Assembly (NCBI GenBank): GCA_007127175.1 | Contig: SKZX01000131.1 | Location: forward strand, 1-8,066 | Direction of reading: 5' to 3' | Length of the DNA: 8,066 nt | Source of the DNA: Desulfobacterales bacterium | Lineage (GTDB): Bacteria > Desulfobacterota > Desulfobacteria > Desulfobacterales > Desulfosalsimonadaceae | Part shown: positions 1-6,572 of the stretch, in pieces | How positions within the stretch are numbered: position 1 is the first letter of the stretch | Layout: every line of letters begins with the position of its first letter | Made by a program: the position numbers and the translations under genes | Notes under the pieces: generated by a model | Told to the model about the DNA's origin: nothing | What the model saw: the letters and a program-made list of their open reading frames with translations, nothing else | Database searches by the model: none

Positions 1-330
1 ATGAAAGCATACAACCAGGAACCGGATCAGTGCTGGGAATGCTTTTCCTGCGTAAAGATCTGCCCGACCCAGGCAATCGAAGTCCGCGGTTATGCCGACT
101 TTGTTCCCCTGGGAAGCAGCATCTACCCGATGATGGGTACCGAAGACGTCATGTGGACCTGCAAGTTCAGGAACGGCGTCGTCAAGCGCTTCAAGTTCCC
201 CATCCGGACCACTCATGAAGGCGAAGCCAATGCATACGAAAGCCTTAAGGGCAAGGATCTTGAAAGCCAGCTGCTCTCCACCCAGGAAGCGGATGGGTAC
301 CAGATCCCGAAGCCGCAGGCCACCGTATAG
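1..330 (+). CDS. aprB: Adenylylsulfate (APS) reductase beta subunit, 5'-truncated
   Basis: Iron-sulfur electron-transfer subunit of dissimilatory APS reductase; it passes electrons through two 4Fe-4S clusters to the FAD of AprA in the cytoplasm. The visible 109 residues hold one ferredoxin-type motif, C11-x2-C14-x2-C17-x3-C21-P, then the family's typical beta-rich segment (FRNGVVKRFKFPIRTT, about residues 57-72) and a C-terminal tail that in known structures wraps around AprA. W12 directly after C11 matches the tryptophan (Trp48 in the Archaeoglobus enzyme, from memory) placed between cluster and flavin. By that alignment about 36 N-terminal residues, including the cysteines needed to complete the second cluster, lie left of the window, so the ATG at position 1 is an internal methionine and not the start. 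The tail is shorter than that of Desulfovibrio AprB. The stop is TAG at 328-330, and aprA follows after 64 bases, presumably on the same mRNA. Family identity is very secure. Confidence 0.96.
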   Translation: MKAYNQEPDQCWECFSCVKICPTQAIEVRGYADFVPLGSSIYPMMGTEDVMWTCKFRNGVVKRFKFPIRTTHEGEANAYESLKGKDLESQLLSTQEADGYQIPKPQATV

Positions 331-394
331 GCTGCCGGTTGTCTGAAGATGACCATTCAATTCAGAATGTTTCGACATTTAAGGAGGATATAAT

Positions 395-2374
395 ATGGCA
401 TTACCAAACAAACCCACGGGTGAACTCAAGGCTGTAAGGGACCCTGAAGTTGTTGAAAAAGAAGTTGACATCCTGATCGTCGGCGGCGGCATGGCTGCCT
501 GCGGGACTGCTTTTGAAGTGAAGAAATGGCTCGGGGATGATCAGAGCGTTCTGCTGGTGGACAAGGCCGCGATGGAAAGAAGCGGTGCGGTCGCCCAGGG
601 TCTTTCCGCCATTAATACCTATATCGGCGAAAACTCCCCGGATGATTATGTCCGCATGGTCAGAAACGACCTCATGGGCATCGTTCGTGAAGACCTCATT
701 TTCGACCTCGGCTGCCACGTGGACGATTCCGTGCACCTGTTCGAAGAATGGGGCCTGCCGATCTGGAAGAAAACCGAAGACAACAAAAACCTTGACGGGA
801 AAAAGGGCCTCAAGCTCGGTACCCTCAAGGGCGGTGCCAAGCCGGTCCGCACCGGTAAATGGCAGATCATGATCAACGGTGAATCCTACAAGAGAATCGT
901 TGCCGAAGCGGCTAAAAAAGCCCTTGGCGACGACAACATTCTCGAGCGTGTTTTCATCGTTGAACTGCTGCTCGACAAGAACAAGGCAAACCAGATTGCC
1001 GGCGCAATCGGTTTCTCCGTACGTGAAAACAAGGTTTACATCATCAAGGCCAAGACCATGATGGTGGCCTGCGGCGGCGCGGTCAATATCTATCAGCCAC
1101 GGTCCGTCGGCGAAGGCAAGGGGCGTGCATGGTACCCGGTATGGAACTCCGGTTCCACTTATACCCTGGCCATGAAAGTCGGTGCCGAGCTTTCCATGAT
1201 GGAAAACCGTTTCACCCCGGCCCGCTTCAAGGACGGTTACGGCCCTGTGGGTGCATGGTTCCTCCTGTTCAAGGCCAAAGCACTCAACGGTCTGGGCGAA
1301 AACTTTGCTGCCAGCGACGCGGCAAAGAAGGAACTCGAATTCTACGCACCTTACGGCACGGCTGCCATCACCCCGACCTGTCTGCGTAACCACCTCATGC
1401 TCTTCGAGATGAAGGAAGGCCGCGGACCGATCATCATGGATACGGTTACCGCGCTGGCCGAACTCGGCAAGACCATGGACAAGAAGGAACTCAAGCATCT
1501 GGAATCGGAAGCATGGGAAGACTTTCTGGACATGACCTGCGGCCAGGCCAACCTGTGGTGCGCCACCAACACCGAACCGGAAAAGAAAAACTCCGAGCTT
1601 ATGCCGACCGAACCTTACCTGCTGGGCTCCCACTCAGGGTGCTGTGGCCTGTGGGTCTCCGGCCCCGATTACGACTGGGTCCCGGATTCTTACAAGATCA
1701 AGGCGGAAAACGGCAAGGTTTACAACCGCATGACCACGGTTAGCGGCCTGTTCACCGCCGGCGACGGCGTGGGCTGCTCCGGGCACAAGTTCTCTTCCGG
1801 CTCCCATGCCGAAGGCCGCATTGTCGCCAAGCAGATGGTTCGTTACGCCAAGGATTTTGCGGACTTCAAGCCGGAATTGGCCATCAGTGCACAGGAAGCT
1901 GTAGATATCGTTTACAAGCCGGTTCGAATGTTCCTGGATCATTACGAATATACGACCGCCATCGATATCAACCCGAACTACATGAAACCCGAAGGCATGA
2001 TGTATCGCCTGATGAAGGCGACCCATGAGTACGGCGCTGGTACGGCTACCTATTACCTGACCACTGACAAGAACCTTGAGATCGTCATGGACCTTCTCCA
2101 GACCATGCGCGAAGACTGCGAAAAACTGGCAGCCGGCGATCTGCATGAGCTGATGAGGGCATGGGAAATCTACCACAGGATCTGGACCGTGGAATCTCAT
2201 CTGCGGCACATCCAGTTCCGCAAAGAAACCCGCTACCCGGGCTTCTACTATCAGGCGGACCACCCGAACCAGGACGATGCAAACTGGTTCTGCTTCGTCA
2301 ATTCCAAGTATGATCCCAAAGAACAGAAGTGGGATGTATTCAAGAAAGATTACGTCCAGATCATTCCGAGCTAG
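395..2374 (+). CDS. aprA: Adenylylsulfate (APS) reductase alpha subunit, FAD-binding catalytic subunit
   Basis: Catalytic subunit of dissimilatory APS reductase; it reduces APS to sulfite and AMP through a sulfite-FAD adduct, in the cytoplasm. The 659 residues are the usual full length for the family. The N-terminal FAD dinucleotide motif is GGGMAACG (residues 30-37), with D56 at the end of the second strand. N74 coincides with the active-site Asn74 known from the Archaeoglobus enzyme. By spacing, W246, R277 (in the PARFKDGYG block) and H413 (GSHSGC) are the likely equivalents of its substrate-binding Trp234, Arg265 and His398. The flavoprotein C-terminal block GLFTAGDGVG with SSGSHAEGR sits at 451-475, and a helical C-terminal domain follows. 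The start is well supported: AAGGAGG at 381-387 lies 7 bases before the ATG. A strong terminator begins 30 bases after the stop, so aprA probably ends its operon. Similarity is to the reductive (sulfate-reducer) type; no frameshift or missing key residue is seen. Confidence 0.98.
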   Translation: MALPNKPTGELKAVRDPEVVEKEVDILIVGGGMAACGTAFEVKKWLGDDQSVLLVDKAAMERSGAVAQGLSAINTYIGENSPDDYVRMVRNDLMGIVREDLIFDLGCHVDDSVHLFEEWGLPIWKKTEDNKNLDGKKGLKLGTLKGGAKPVRTGKWQIMINGESYKRIVAEAAKKALGDDNILERVFIVELLLDKNKANQIAGAIGFSVRENKVYIIKAKTMMVACGGAVNIYQPRSVGEGKGRAWYPVWNSGSTYTLAMKVGAELSMMENRFTPARFKDGYGPVGAWFLLFKAKALNGLGENFAASDAAKKELEFYAPYGTAAITPTCLRNHLMLFEMKEGRGPIIMDTVTALAELGKTMDKKELKHLESEAWEDFLDMTCGQANLWCATNTEPEKKNSELMPTEPYLLGSHSGCCGLWVSGPDYDWVPDSYKIKAENGKVYNRMTTVSGLFTAGDGVGCSGHKFSSGSHAEGRIVAKQMVRYAKDFADFKPELAISAQEAVDIVYKPVRMFLDHYEYTTAIDINPNYMKPEGMMYRLMKATHEYGAGTATYYLTTDKNLEIVMDLLQTMREDCEKLAAGDLHELMRAWEIYHRIWTVESHLRHIQFRKETRYPGFYYQADHPNQDDANWFCFVNSKYDPKEQKWDVFKKDYVQIIPS

Positions 2375-2403
2375 TTGAGGAGCAACGGGAATTAAGCAGC
2401 ATG

Positions 2404-2436
2404 CCTCCAGGTACCACTCGGTACCTGGAGGTTTTT
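2404..2436 (+). terminator. Intrinsic terminator of the apr operon
   Basis: A perfect 12-bp inverted repeat (CCTCCAGGTACC at 2404-2415, GGTACCTGGAGG at 2420-2431) encloses a 4-base loop, ACTC, and is followed at once by five T residues (2432-2436). It lies 30 bases after the aprA stop codon. This is a classic Rho-independent terminator for + strand transcription and should largely separate aprBA mRNA from qmoABC mRNA. Some read-through cannot be excluded, as the T-tract is short. Confidence 0.93.
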
Positions 2437-2828
2437 CATAACTGCGTCGGGGCTTTCATCGTATTCTGAGCCCCTGTACCTCGCCTGACAATGGAGCTGT
2501 AAACTGGGAGTCTGCCAATTGTTTTTTCGCATTCCGCTTCTGTATTTGAGGGCTTTTGCGAAGACATCACGATTGGGGTTTCGAGTTTTCCGTTCCAGGG
2601 GGTCTTTCCCAGGGGAACGTTTGCATTCAGTTAGCTACCCGGAGTCCCGATAAGAAAAATACGGCCGGGATCGATTTGCAGGCGTATCGGTTCACGGATT
2701 TCTTCCGCCTTCCCTGATGGCCGGCCACGACAATACCAGTAAGTGCCGATATTGAGACTGCATGTGACAGCCTATGGAATATATTTTTAAAGGTCATATA
2801 ATTTGAACCTGTAAGTACGGAGGGTAAC
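2437..2828. other. Non-coding spacer between aprA and qmoA
   Basis: This 392-base stretch holds no credible protein gene. The + strand offers only very short frames without ribosome-binding sites, and one minus-strand frame overlapping the qmoA start looks like chance. Visible elements are an imperfect inverted repeat with outer arms CGTTCC (2591-2596) and GGAACG (2614-2619), which encloses a smaller GGG/CCC pairing and two CCAGGGG copies 14 bases apart; a weak GGGGCT/AGCCCC pair (2449-2454, 2469-2474) without a T-tract; and a 10-base palindrome, TGGCCGGCCA, at 2718-2727. The last 60 bases (2761-2820) are about two-thirds A+T, fitting a promoter region. I see no recognisable Rex- or FNR-type operator. 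The length exceeds what a simple promoter needs, so regulatory sites or a small RNA are possible but unproven. Confidence 0.7.
2797..2802 (+). promoter_or_regulatory. Candidate -10 box for a qmoABC promoter
   Basis: A perfect sigma-70-type TATAAT lies in an AT-rich segment 26 bases before the qmoA start codon; initiation near 2809 would give a leader of about 20 bases that still includes the GGAGGG ribosome-binding site at 2819-2824. No good -35 box stands at 16-18 bases upstream; the closest, TGGAAT at 2775-2780, matches only 3 of 6. A GTGACA at 2764-2769 is a better -35 match but is 27 bases from this -10. The position after the apr terminator supports some promoter in the spacer; this exact box is a guess. 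Confidence 0.4.
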
Positions 2829-4103
2829 ATGAGTGAAACGAAAGGAGCCCCGTTAAGCGGAACGATCATGGTGGTCGGAGGCGGCATCAGCGGCCTGACC
2901 ACTGCACTGGAAGCCGCGGAAGTGGGGTACGATGTGATCATCGTTGAAAAAAACCCTTACCTGGGTGGTAGGGTGGCGCAACTCAATCAATACTTCCCCA
3001 AGCTTTGTCCCCCCTCATGCGGACTCGAAATCAATTTCAGGCGCATCAAGGACAATCCCCGAATCAAGTTTTTCACCCTGGCCGAGGTTGAAAAAGTCGA
3101 CGGCAAACCCGGTGACTACAAGGTCAGCATCCGGCTCAATCCCCGGTACGTCAATGAAAACTGCACCGGCTGCAATGCCTGTACGGATGCCTGCCAGGCG
3201 GAAATTTCCAATGAGTTCAATTTCGGCATGGACAAGCACAAGGGCGCTTATCTGCCCCATGAAATGGCATTCCCGGCCCGGTACGTGATTTCTCCCCAAA
3301 TTATCGGCACCGAGGACGCCAACCGGTGCAAAGAAGCCTGCGCCTATGATGCGGTCGACCTTGAAATGTCGGCGAAAACCATCGAACTCAATGCCGGCGC
3401 CATTGTGTGGGCAACCGGCTGGGAGCCCTATGATGCCGCGAAGATCGAAAACCTGGGCTTTGGCAGATACCCAAACATTATTACCAACATGATGCTTGAG
3501 CGCCTGGCGTCCAAAAACGGCCCGACCGGCGGCAAAATTCTCAGGCCTTCCGACGGCACTGAACCCAAAAGCATTGCATTCGTCCAGTGCGCCGGCTCCC
3601 GCGATGAAAACCACCTGCCGTATTGCTCCTATATCTGCTGCATGGCATCCCTGAAGCATACGACTTACATTCGCGAACAGTACCCGGATGCCGCCGTCTC
3701 TATTTTTTATATCGACATGCGTGCACCGGGATACCGGTACGAAAAATTTTACAACACCATCAAGGATGATGAGAAGGTTACGTTTATCAAGGGCAAAGTT
3801 GCGGCTGTCGAGGAAGCATCCGGCGACGGCATTACCGTGACCGCCGAAGATACCATCAGCGGTGAAAAGATTCGTCAGACGGTTGACCTGGTCGTGCTTG
3901 CCACCGGTATGCAGCCGTCCGCGGCCGCTTCAAAGCTGCCCGCGGATCTTCAGTTTACGGAAGACGGCTTCGTTGTCAATGACTTTGAAAAAGGCGGCAT
4001 GTTTGCCGCCGGGTGCGCCAACCGGCCCGCTGATGTCATGATGTCGAACCAGAATGCAACCGGTATGGCCTTAAAGGCGATTCAAACCCTGGTGAAGCGG
4101 TAG
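2829..4103 (+). CDS. qmoA: QmoA, HdrA-like flavoprotein subunit of the quinone-interacting membrane-bound oxidoreductase
   Basis: Cytoplasmic-side subunit of QmoABC, the complex linking the menaquinone pool to APS reductase. The 424 residues form one HdrA-like flavoprotein: a FAD motif GGGISG (17-22) with E40 closing the second strand and LGGR at 45-48, the ATGW block at 195-198, ATGMQP at 358-363 and MFAAGCA at 391-397. It keeps the cysteines typical of HdrA: C60-P-P-S-C64, a ferredoxin-like CTGCNACTDAC (C112, C115, C118, C122), a half motif C167-x3-C171, C254, and YCSYICC (C266, C270, C271). At least one 4Fe-4S cluster near the flavin is therefore likely, but which cysteines bind it cannot be read from sequence. 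There is no signal peptide or membrane helix. GGAGGG at 2819-2824 lies 4 bases before the ATG and supports the start. qmoB follows after 13 bases, so the two are translated from one mRNA. Confidence 0.96.
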   Translation: MSETKGAPLSGTIMVVGGGISGLTTALEAAEVGYDVIIVEKNPYLGGRVAQLNQYFPKLCPPSCGLEINFRRIKDNPRIKFFTLAEVEKVDGKPGDYKVSIRLNPRYVNENCTGCNACTDACQAEISNEFNFGMDKHKGAYLPHEMAFPARYVISPQIIGTEDANRCKEACAYDAVDLEMSAKTIELNAGAIVWATGWEPYDAAKIENLGFGRYPNIITNMMLERLASKNGPTGGKILRPSDGTEPKSIAFVQCAGSRDENHLPYCSYICCMASLKHTTYIREQYPDAAVSIFYIDMRAPGYRYEKFYNTIKDDEKVTFIKGKVAAVEEASGDGITVTAEDTISGEKIRQTVDLVVLATGMQPSAAASKLPADLQFTEDGFVVNDFEKGGMFAAGCANRPADVMMSNQNATGMALKAIQTLVKR

Positions 4104-4116
4104 GAGGGAATCAGAT

Positions 4117-6450
4117 ATGAGTAAAAAATACGGTGTTTATATTTGCACTGGCTGCGGCATCGGAGATGCCCTGGATATAAAGGCGATCTGCGACGTGGTC
4201 GAAGAAGAGGCCCTGCCCTGCGCGACGCATGAGTTTCTTTGCGGTGAAGCAGGCGTTGCGGTGATAAAAAAGGACATTGAGGAAAAAGGGACCAACAGCC
4301 TGGTGATCGCGGCATGTTCGCGCAGGGTCAATTACAACACATTTAACTTCGATGGCTGCGTGGTCGAGCGGGTCAACATCAGGGAAGGGGTTGTCTGGTC
4401 CCATCCGCGCGATCAGTTCCCGGCGCTGACGGAAGAAGAAAAAGAAGACGAGGACAAGTTTGACCGTGTCCAGATGATGGCCGAGGATTATGTCCGCATG
4501 GGCATGGCGCGGGTGGAAAAAGTCAAGGATGTCGCGCCCTATAAACTGGAAACCTTCAATAAAAAAATCCTTGTCATCGGTGGCGGCGTCACCGGCATGT
4601 CCGCAGCCCTTGATGCGGCTGCCACCGGATACGAAGTGACCATCGTCGAGAAGGAAGACGCCATCGGTGGACACAGTGCCAAGTGGCGGAAGCAGACCCC
4701 TGTCAGCCCGCCCTATGACAAATTGATACCGCCCAAGGCGGCAAGCCTGATCAAGGCGGTGGAGGCGAACCCGAAAATCGATATCCGGACCGGCGTGATT
4801 GTCGCCCGTATCGCCGGGGAGCCTGGCAATTTCACCGTAACGCTGAAAAAGCCCGGTGAAAAGATCGAATTTGACGTGCCCTATCCCCTGCCGCCGGAAA
4901 TGCGTGTGGATGAAAACGGCAAGGAACTCGAACACGAAGCGCTTATTGAAAAGTACAAGGAATACAACGAAGGCCGCCGGGATATCCTCACGCTGGACCC
5001 CAATGGCGAACACTTCGGCGCCGTTATCCTTGCTGCAGGCTGGCGCCCCTATGAGCCGAAAGCCGATGAATTCCCCAACCTGGGCTGGGGAACGGCCGAT
5101 GTGATCACGAACTACCAGTTTGAGGAAATGGCCGCCAAGGGCAAGGTGACACGCCCCTCCGACGGAAAAGCGGCAAAAAACGTCGTCTTTATCCAGAGCC
5201 CCGGAAACGGTTCGGACGGTGATTTCCCCTTTACCGGCGCCGTGACCTCCATGGTCGCCCTTAAACAGGCAAAATATGTTCGTGACGACTACCAGGACGG
5301 CAATGCCTACATTATATATGAACACATGCGGACCACCGGCCTTTCCGAATACCTGTACAAGGAACTCCAGCAGGATCCTGGTGTTTTCATGACCAAGGGA
5401 GCGGTTACCGCCGTGGAATCCAGGGGCGGGGGCCTTGCCGTGGATGTGAACAACACCCTGCTCGGTGAGGAAATCCGAATCAACGCCGATTTGGTAGTGC
5501 TTGGCACCGGTATGATTCCGGTGACCTATGACGATCCCACGGTCAACCTGGCATACCGCCAGGGCCCGGGCTTCCGGGACAACGAGATTTTCGACCGCTA
5601 CGCGGATTCGAACTTCATCTGTTTCCCCTATGAAACGCAGCGGACAGGCATCTATGCTGCCGGTTGCGTGCGGCGCGGACTGAATATCGAAGAATCCATG
5701 GAAGATGCCGCCGGCGCGGCGCTTAAATCCATCCAGTGCCTGGAATCGGTAAACAGGGGGGTATCGGTGCATCCCCGCTCAGGCGATATTACATTCCCGG
5801 ACTTTTTCTTCCAGCGTTGCACCCAGTGCAAACGCTGCACGGACGAATGTCCATTCGGCGCCATTGACGACGATGAGAAGGGAACGCCCAAACCGAATCC
5901 CGCACGGTGCCGCCGCTGCGGCACATGCATGGGGGCGTGTCCGGAACGGATCGTCAATTTCGCTGATTACAGCATCGACTCCATCGGTTCCCAGGTCAAG
6001 GCCGTCAAGGTGCCCTCGGAAGACGATTTTGATGAGCCGCCGTTCAGGATATTGGGCCTGGTTTGCGAGAACGACGCTTACCCGGCATTGGACATTGTCG
6101 GGCTGCAAAAACGGTCCTATTCCGCGGATGTCCGTCTCATTCCGGTGCGATGCCTCGGGTCGGTCAACGTTATCTGGATCAAGGATGCCCTGTCCCAGGG
6201 CATGGACGGTGTTTTTCTCCTGGGTTGCAAACATGGGGACGATTACCAGTGCCACTTCGTGAAAGGCAGCGAACTGGCCAGTATCCGGATGAAAAAAATC
6301 GGCGAAGCCCTTTCAAGTCTGGCGCTTGAAGAAGAGCGTGTGGCCCAGTTCGAAGTGGCGATCGATGATTATGAGCGGATTCCGCAAATTATCAACGATT
6401 TTGTCGAGGAAGTCGAAGGGCTTGGCCCCAACCCGTTCAAGGGCTTCTGA
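4117..6450 (+). CDS. qmoB: QmoB, HdrA-like flavoprotein with ferredoxin and MvhD-like domains
   Basis: Second flavoprotein subunit of QmoABC, 777 residues, cytoplasmic side. Domains in order: an HdrA N-terminal domain (about 1-100) with C10, C13, C42 and C67 (AACSRR) as probable cluster ligands; an acidic linker (105-114); a FAD domain from about 148 with GGGVTG (155-160), E178, IGGH (183-186), LAAGW (305-309) and LGTGM (462-466); a 2x[4Fe-4S] ferredoxin domain with C568/C571/C574/C578 and C598/C601/C604/C608; and an MvhD-like C-terminal domain (about 643-777) with C650, C679 and C704-x7-C712. This is the HdrA-MvhD fusion typical of QmoB. Residues 82-501 contain no cysteine, so the flavin domain lacks the cluster cysteines that QmoA keeps. 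The ribosome-binding site GGAGGG (4103-4108) starts on the last base of the qmoA stop codon, 8 bases before the ATG, favouring translational coupling. It likely exchanges electrons with QmoA and QmoC; the order of transfer is not shown by sequence. Confidence 0.96.
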   Translation: MSKKYGVYICTGCGIGDALDIKAICDVVEEEALPCATHEFLCGEAGVAVIKKDIEEKGTNSLVIAACSRRVNYNTFNFDGCVVERVNIREGVVWSHPRDQFPALTEEEKEDEDKFDRVQMMAEDYVRMGMARVEKVKDVAPYKLETFNKKILVIGGGVTGMSAALDAAATGYEVTIVEKEDAIGGHSAKWRKQTPVSPPYDKLIPPKAASLIKAVEANPKIDIRTGVIVARIAGEPGNFTVTLKKPGEKIEFDVPYPLPPEMRVDENGKELEHEALIEKYKEYNEGRRDILTLDPNGEHFGAVILAAGWRPYEPKADEFPNLGWGTADVITNYQFEEMAAKGKVTRPSDGKAAKNVVFIQSPGNGSDGDFPFTGAVTSMVALKQAKYVRDDYQDGNAYIIYEHMRTTGLSEYLYKELQQDPGVFMTKGAVTAVESRGGGLAVDVNNTLLGEEIRINADLVVLGTGMIPVTYDDPTVNLAYRQGPGFRDNEIFDRYADSNFICFPYETQRTGIYAAGCVRRGLNIEESMEDAAGAALKSIQCLESVNRGVSVHPRSGDITFPDFFFQRCTQCKRCTDECPFGAIDDDEKGTPKPNPARCRRCGTCMGACPERIVNFADYSIDSIGSQVKAVKVPSEDDFDEPPFRILGLVCENDAYPALDIVGLQKRSYSADVRLIPVRCLGSVNVIWIKDALSQGMDGVFLLGCKHGDDYQCHFVKGSELASIRMKKIGEALSSLALEEERVAQFEVAIDDYERIPQIINDFVEEVEGLGPNPFKGF

Positions 6451-6459
6451 TCAACTGAA

Positions 6460-6518
6460 CAATTTGCATGGCGCCCGGCAGGCAAGGCGTGCGGCCGGGC
6501 CCATCGCCATGCAAATTG
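6460..6518 (+). repeat. Two-part hairpin in the qmoB-qmoC intercistronic gap
   Basis: A perfect 14-bp outer stem (CAATTTGCATGGCG at 6460-6473 with CGCCATGCAAATTG at 6505-6518) continues directly on its left side into a 6-bp inner stem (CCCGGC at 6474-6479 with GCCGGG at 6494-6499). The right side has a 5-base bulge, CCCAT (6500-6504), and the apical loop is 14 bases. No T-tract follows, so this is not a standard intrinsic terminator. It begins 10 bases after the qmoB stop and ends 42 bases before the qmoC ribosome-binding site, which it leaves free. It could be an mRNA stabiliser or processing site that tunes the QmoAB:QmoC ratio, or a dispersed palindromic repeat; the sequence alone does not decide. 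Confidence 0.85.
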
Positions 6519-6572
6519 CATGATGAATATGGATAAAGAATATGGCAAACAGCCTGTTTAGGAGGGTTTAAC

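Noticed and set aside
1..3. ATG at the first base taken as the aprB start codon
   Set aside because: The family needs about 36 more N-terminal residues carrying the rest of the cluster ligands; the methionine here matches an internal position just before the CWEC motif.
343..369. Small inverted repeats in the aprB-aprA gap (CTGAA/TTCAG and CATTC/GAATG) as an attenuator
   Set aside because: The stems are 5 bp and mutually overlapping, well within chance expectation; the gap otherwise shows a plain strong ribosome-binding site.
401..1633. Long minus-strand open frame (410 codons) opposite aprA
   Set aside because: It is a mirror of the aprA codon pattern, has no recognisable motifs, and lies wholly within a certain gene.
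2401..2469. Short + strand frame starting at the ATG at 2401
   Set aside because: It runs straight through the terminator stem and has no ribosome-binding site.
2449..2474. GGGGCT/AGCCCC inverted repeat as a second terminator after aprA
   Set aside because: The stem is only 6 bp, the loop is 14 bases and no T-tract follows.
2627..2941. Minus-strand frame of 104 codons in the aprA-qmoA spacer
   Set aside because: About a third of it is antisense to the qmoA start, no domain or convincing ribosome-binding site is seen, and the spacer end looks like a + strand promoter region.
4111..5772. Long minus-strand open frame (553 codons) opposite qmoB
   Set aside because: It is antisense to a secure gene, low in recognisable structure, and explained by the GC-biased third positions of qmoB.
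6523..6561. Twelve-codon frame (MNMDKEYGKQPV) before qmoC, whose stop overlaps the qmoC ribosome-binding site
   Set aside because: The overlap suggests a coupling leader peptide, but no ribosome-binding site precedes it and such short frames are common by chance.
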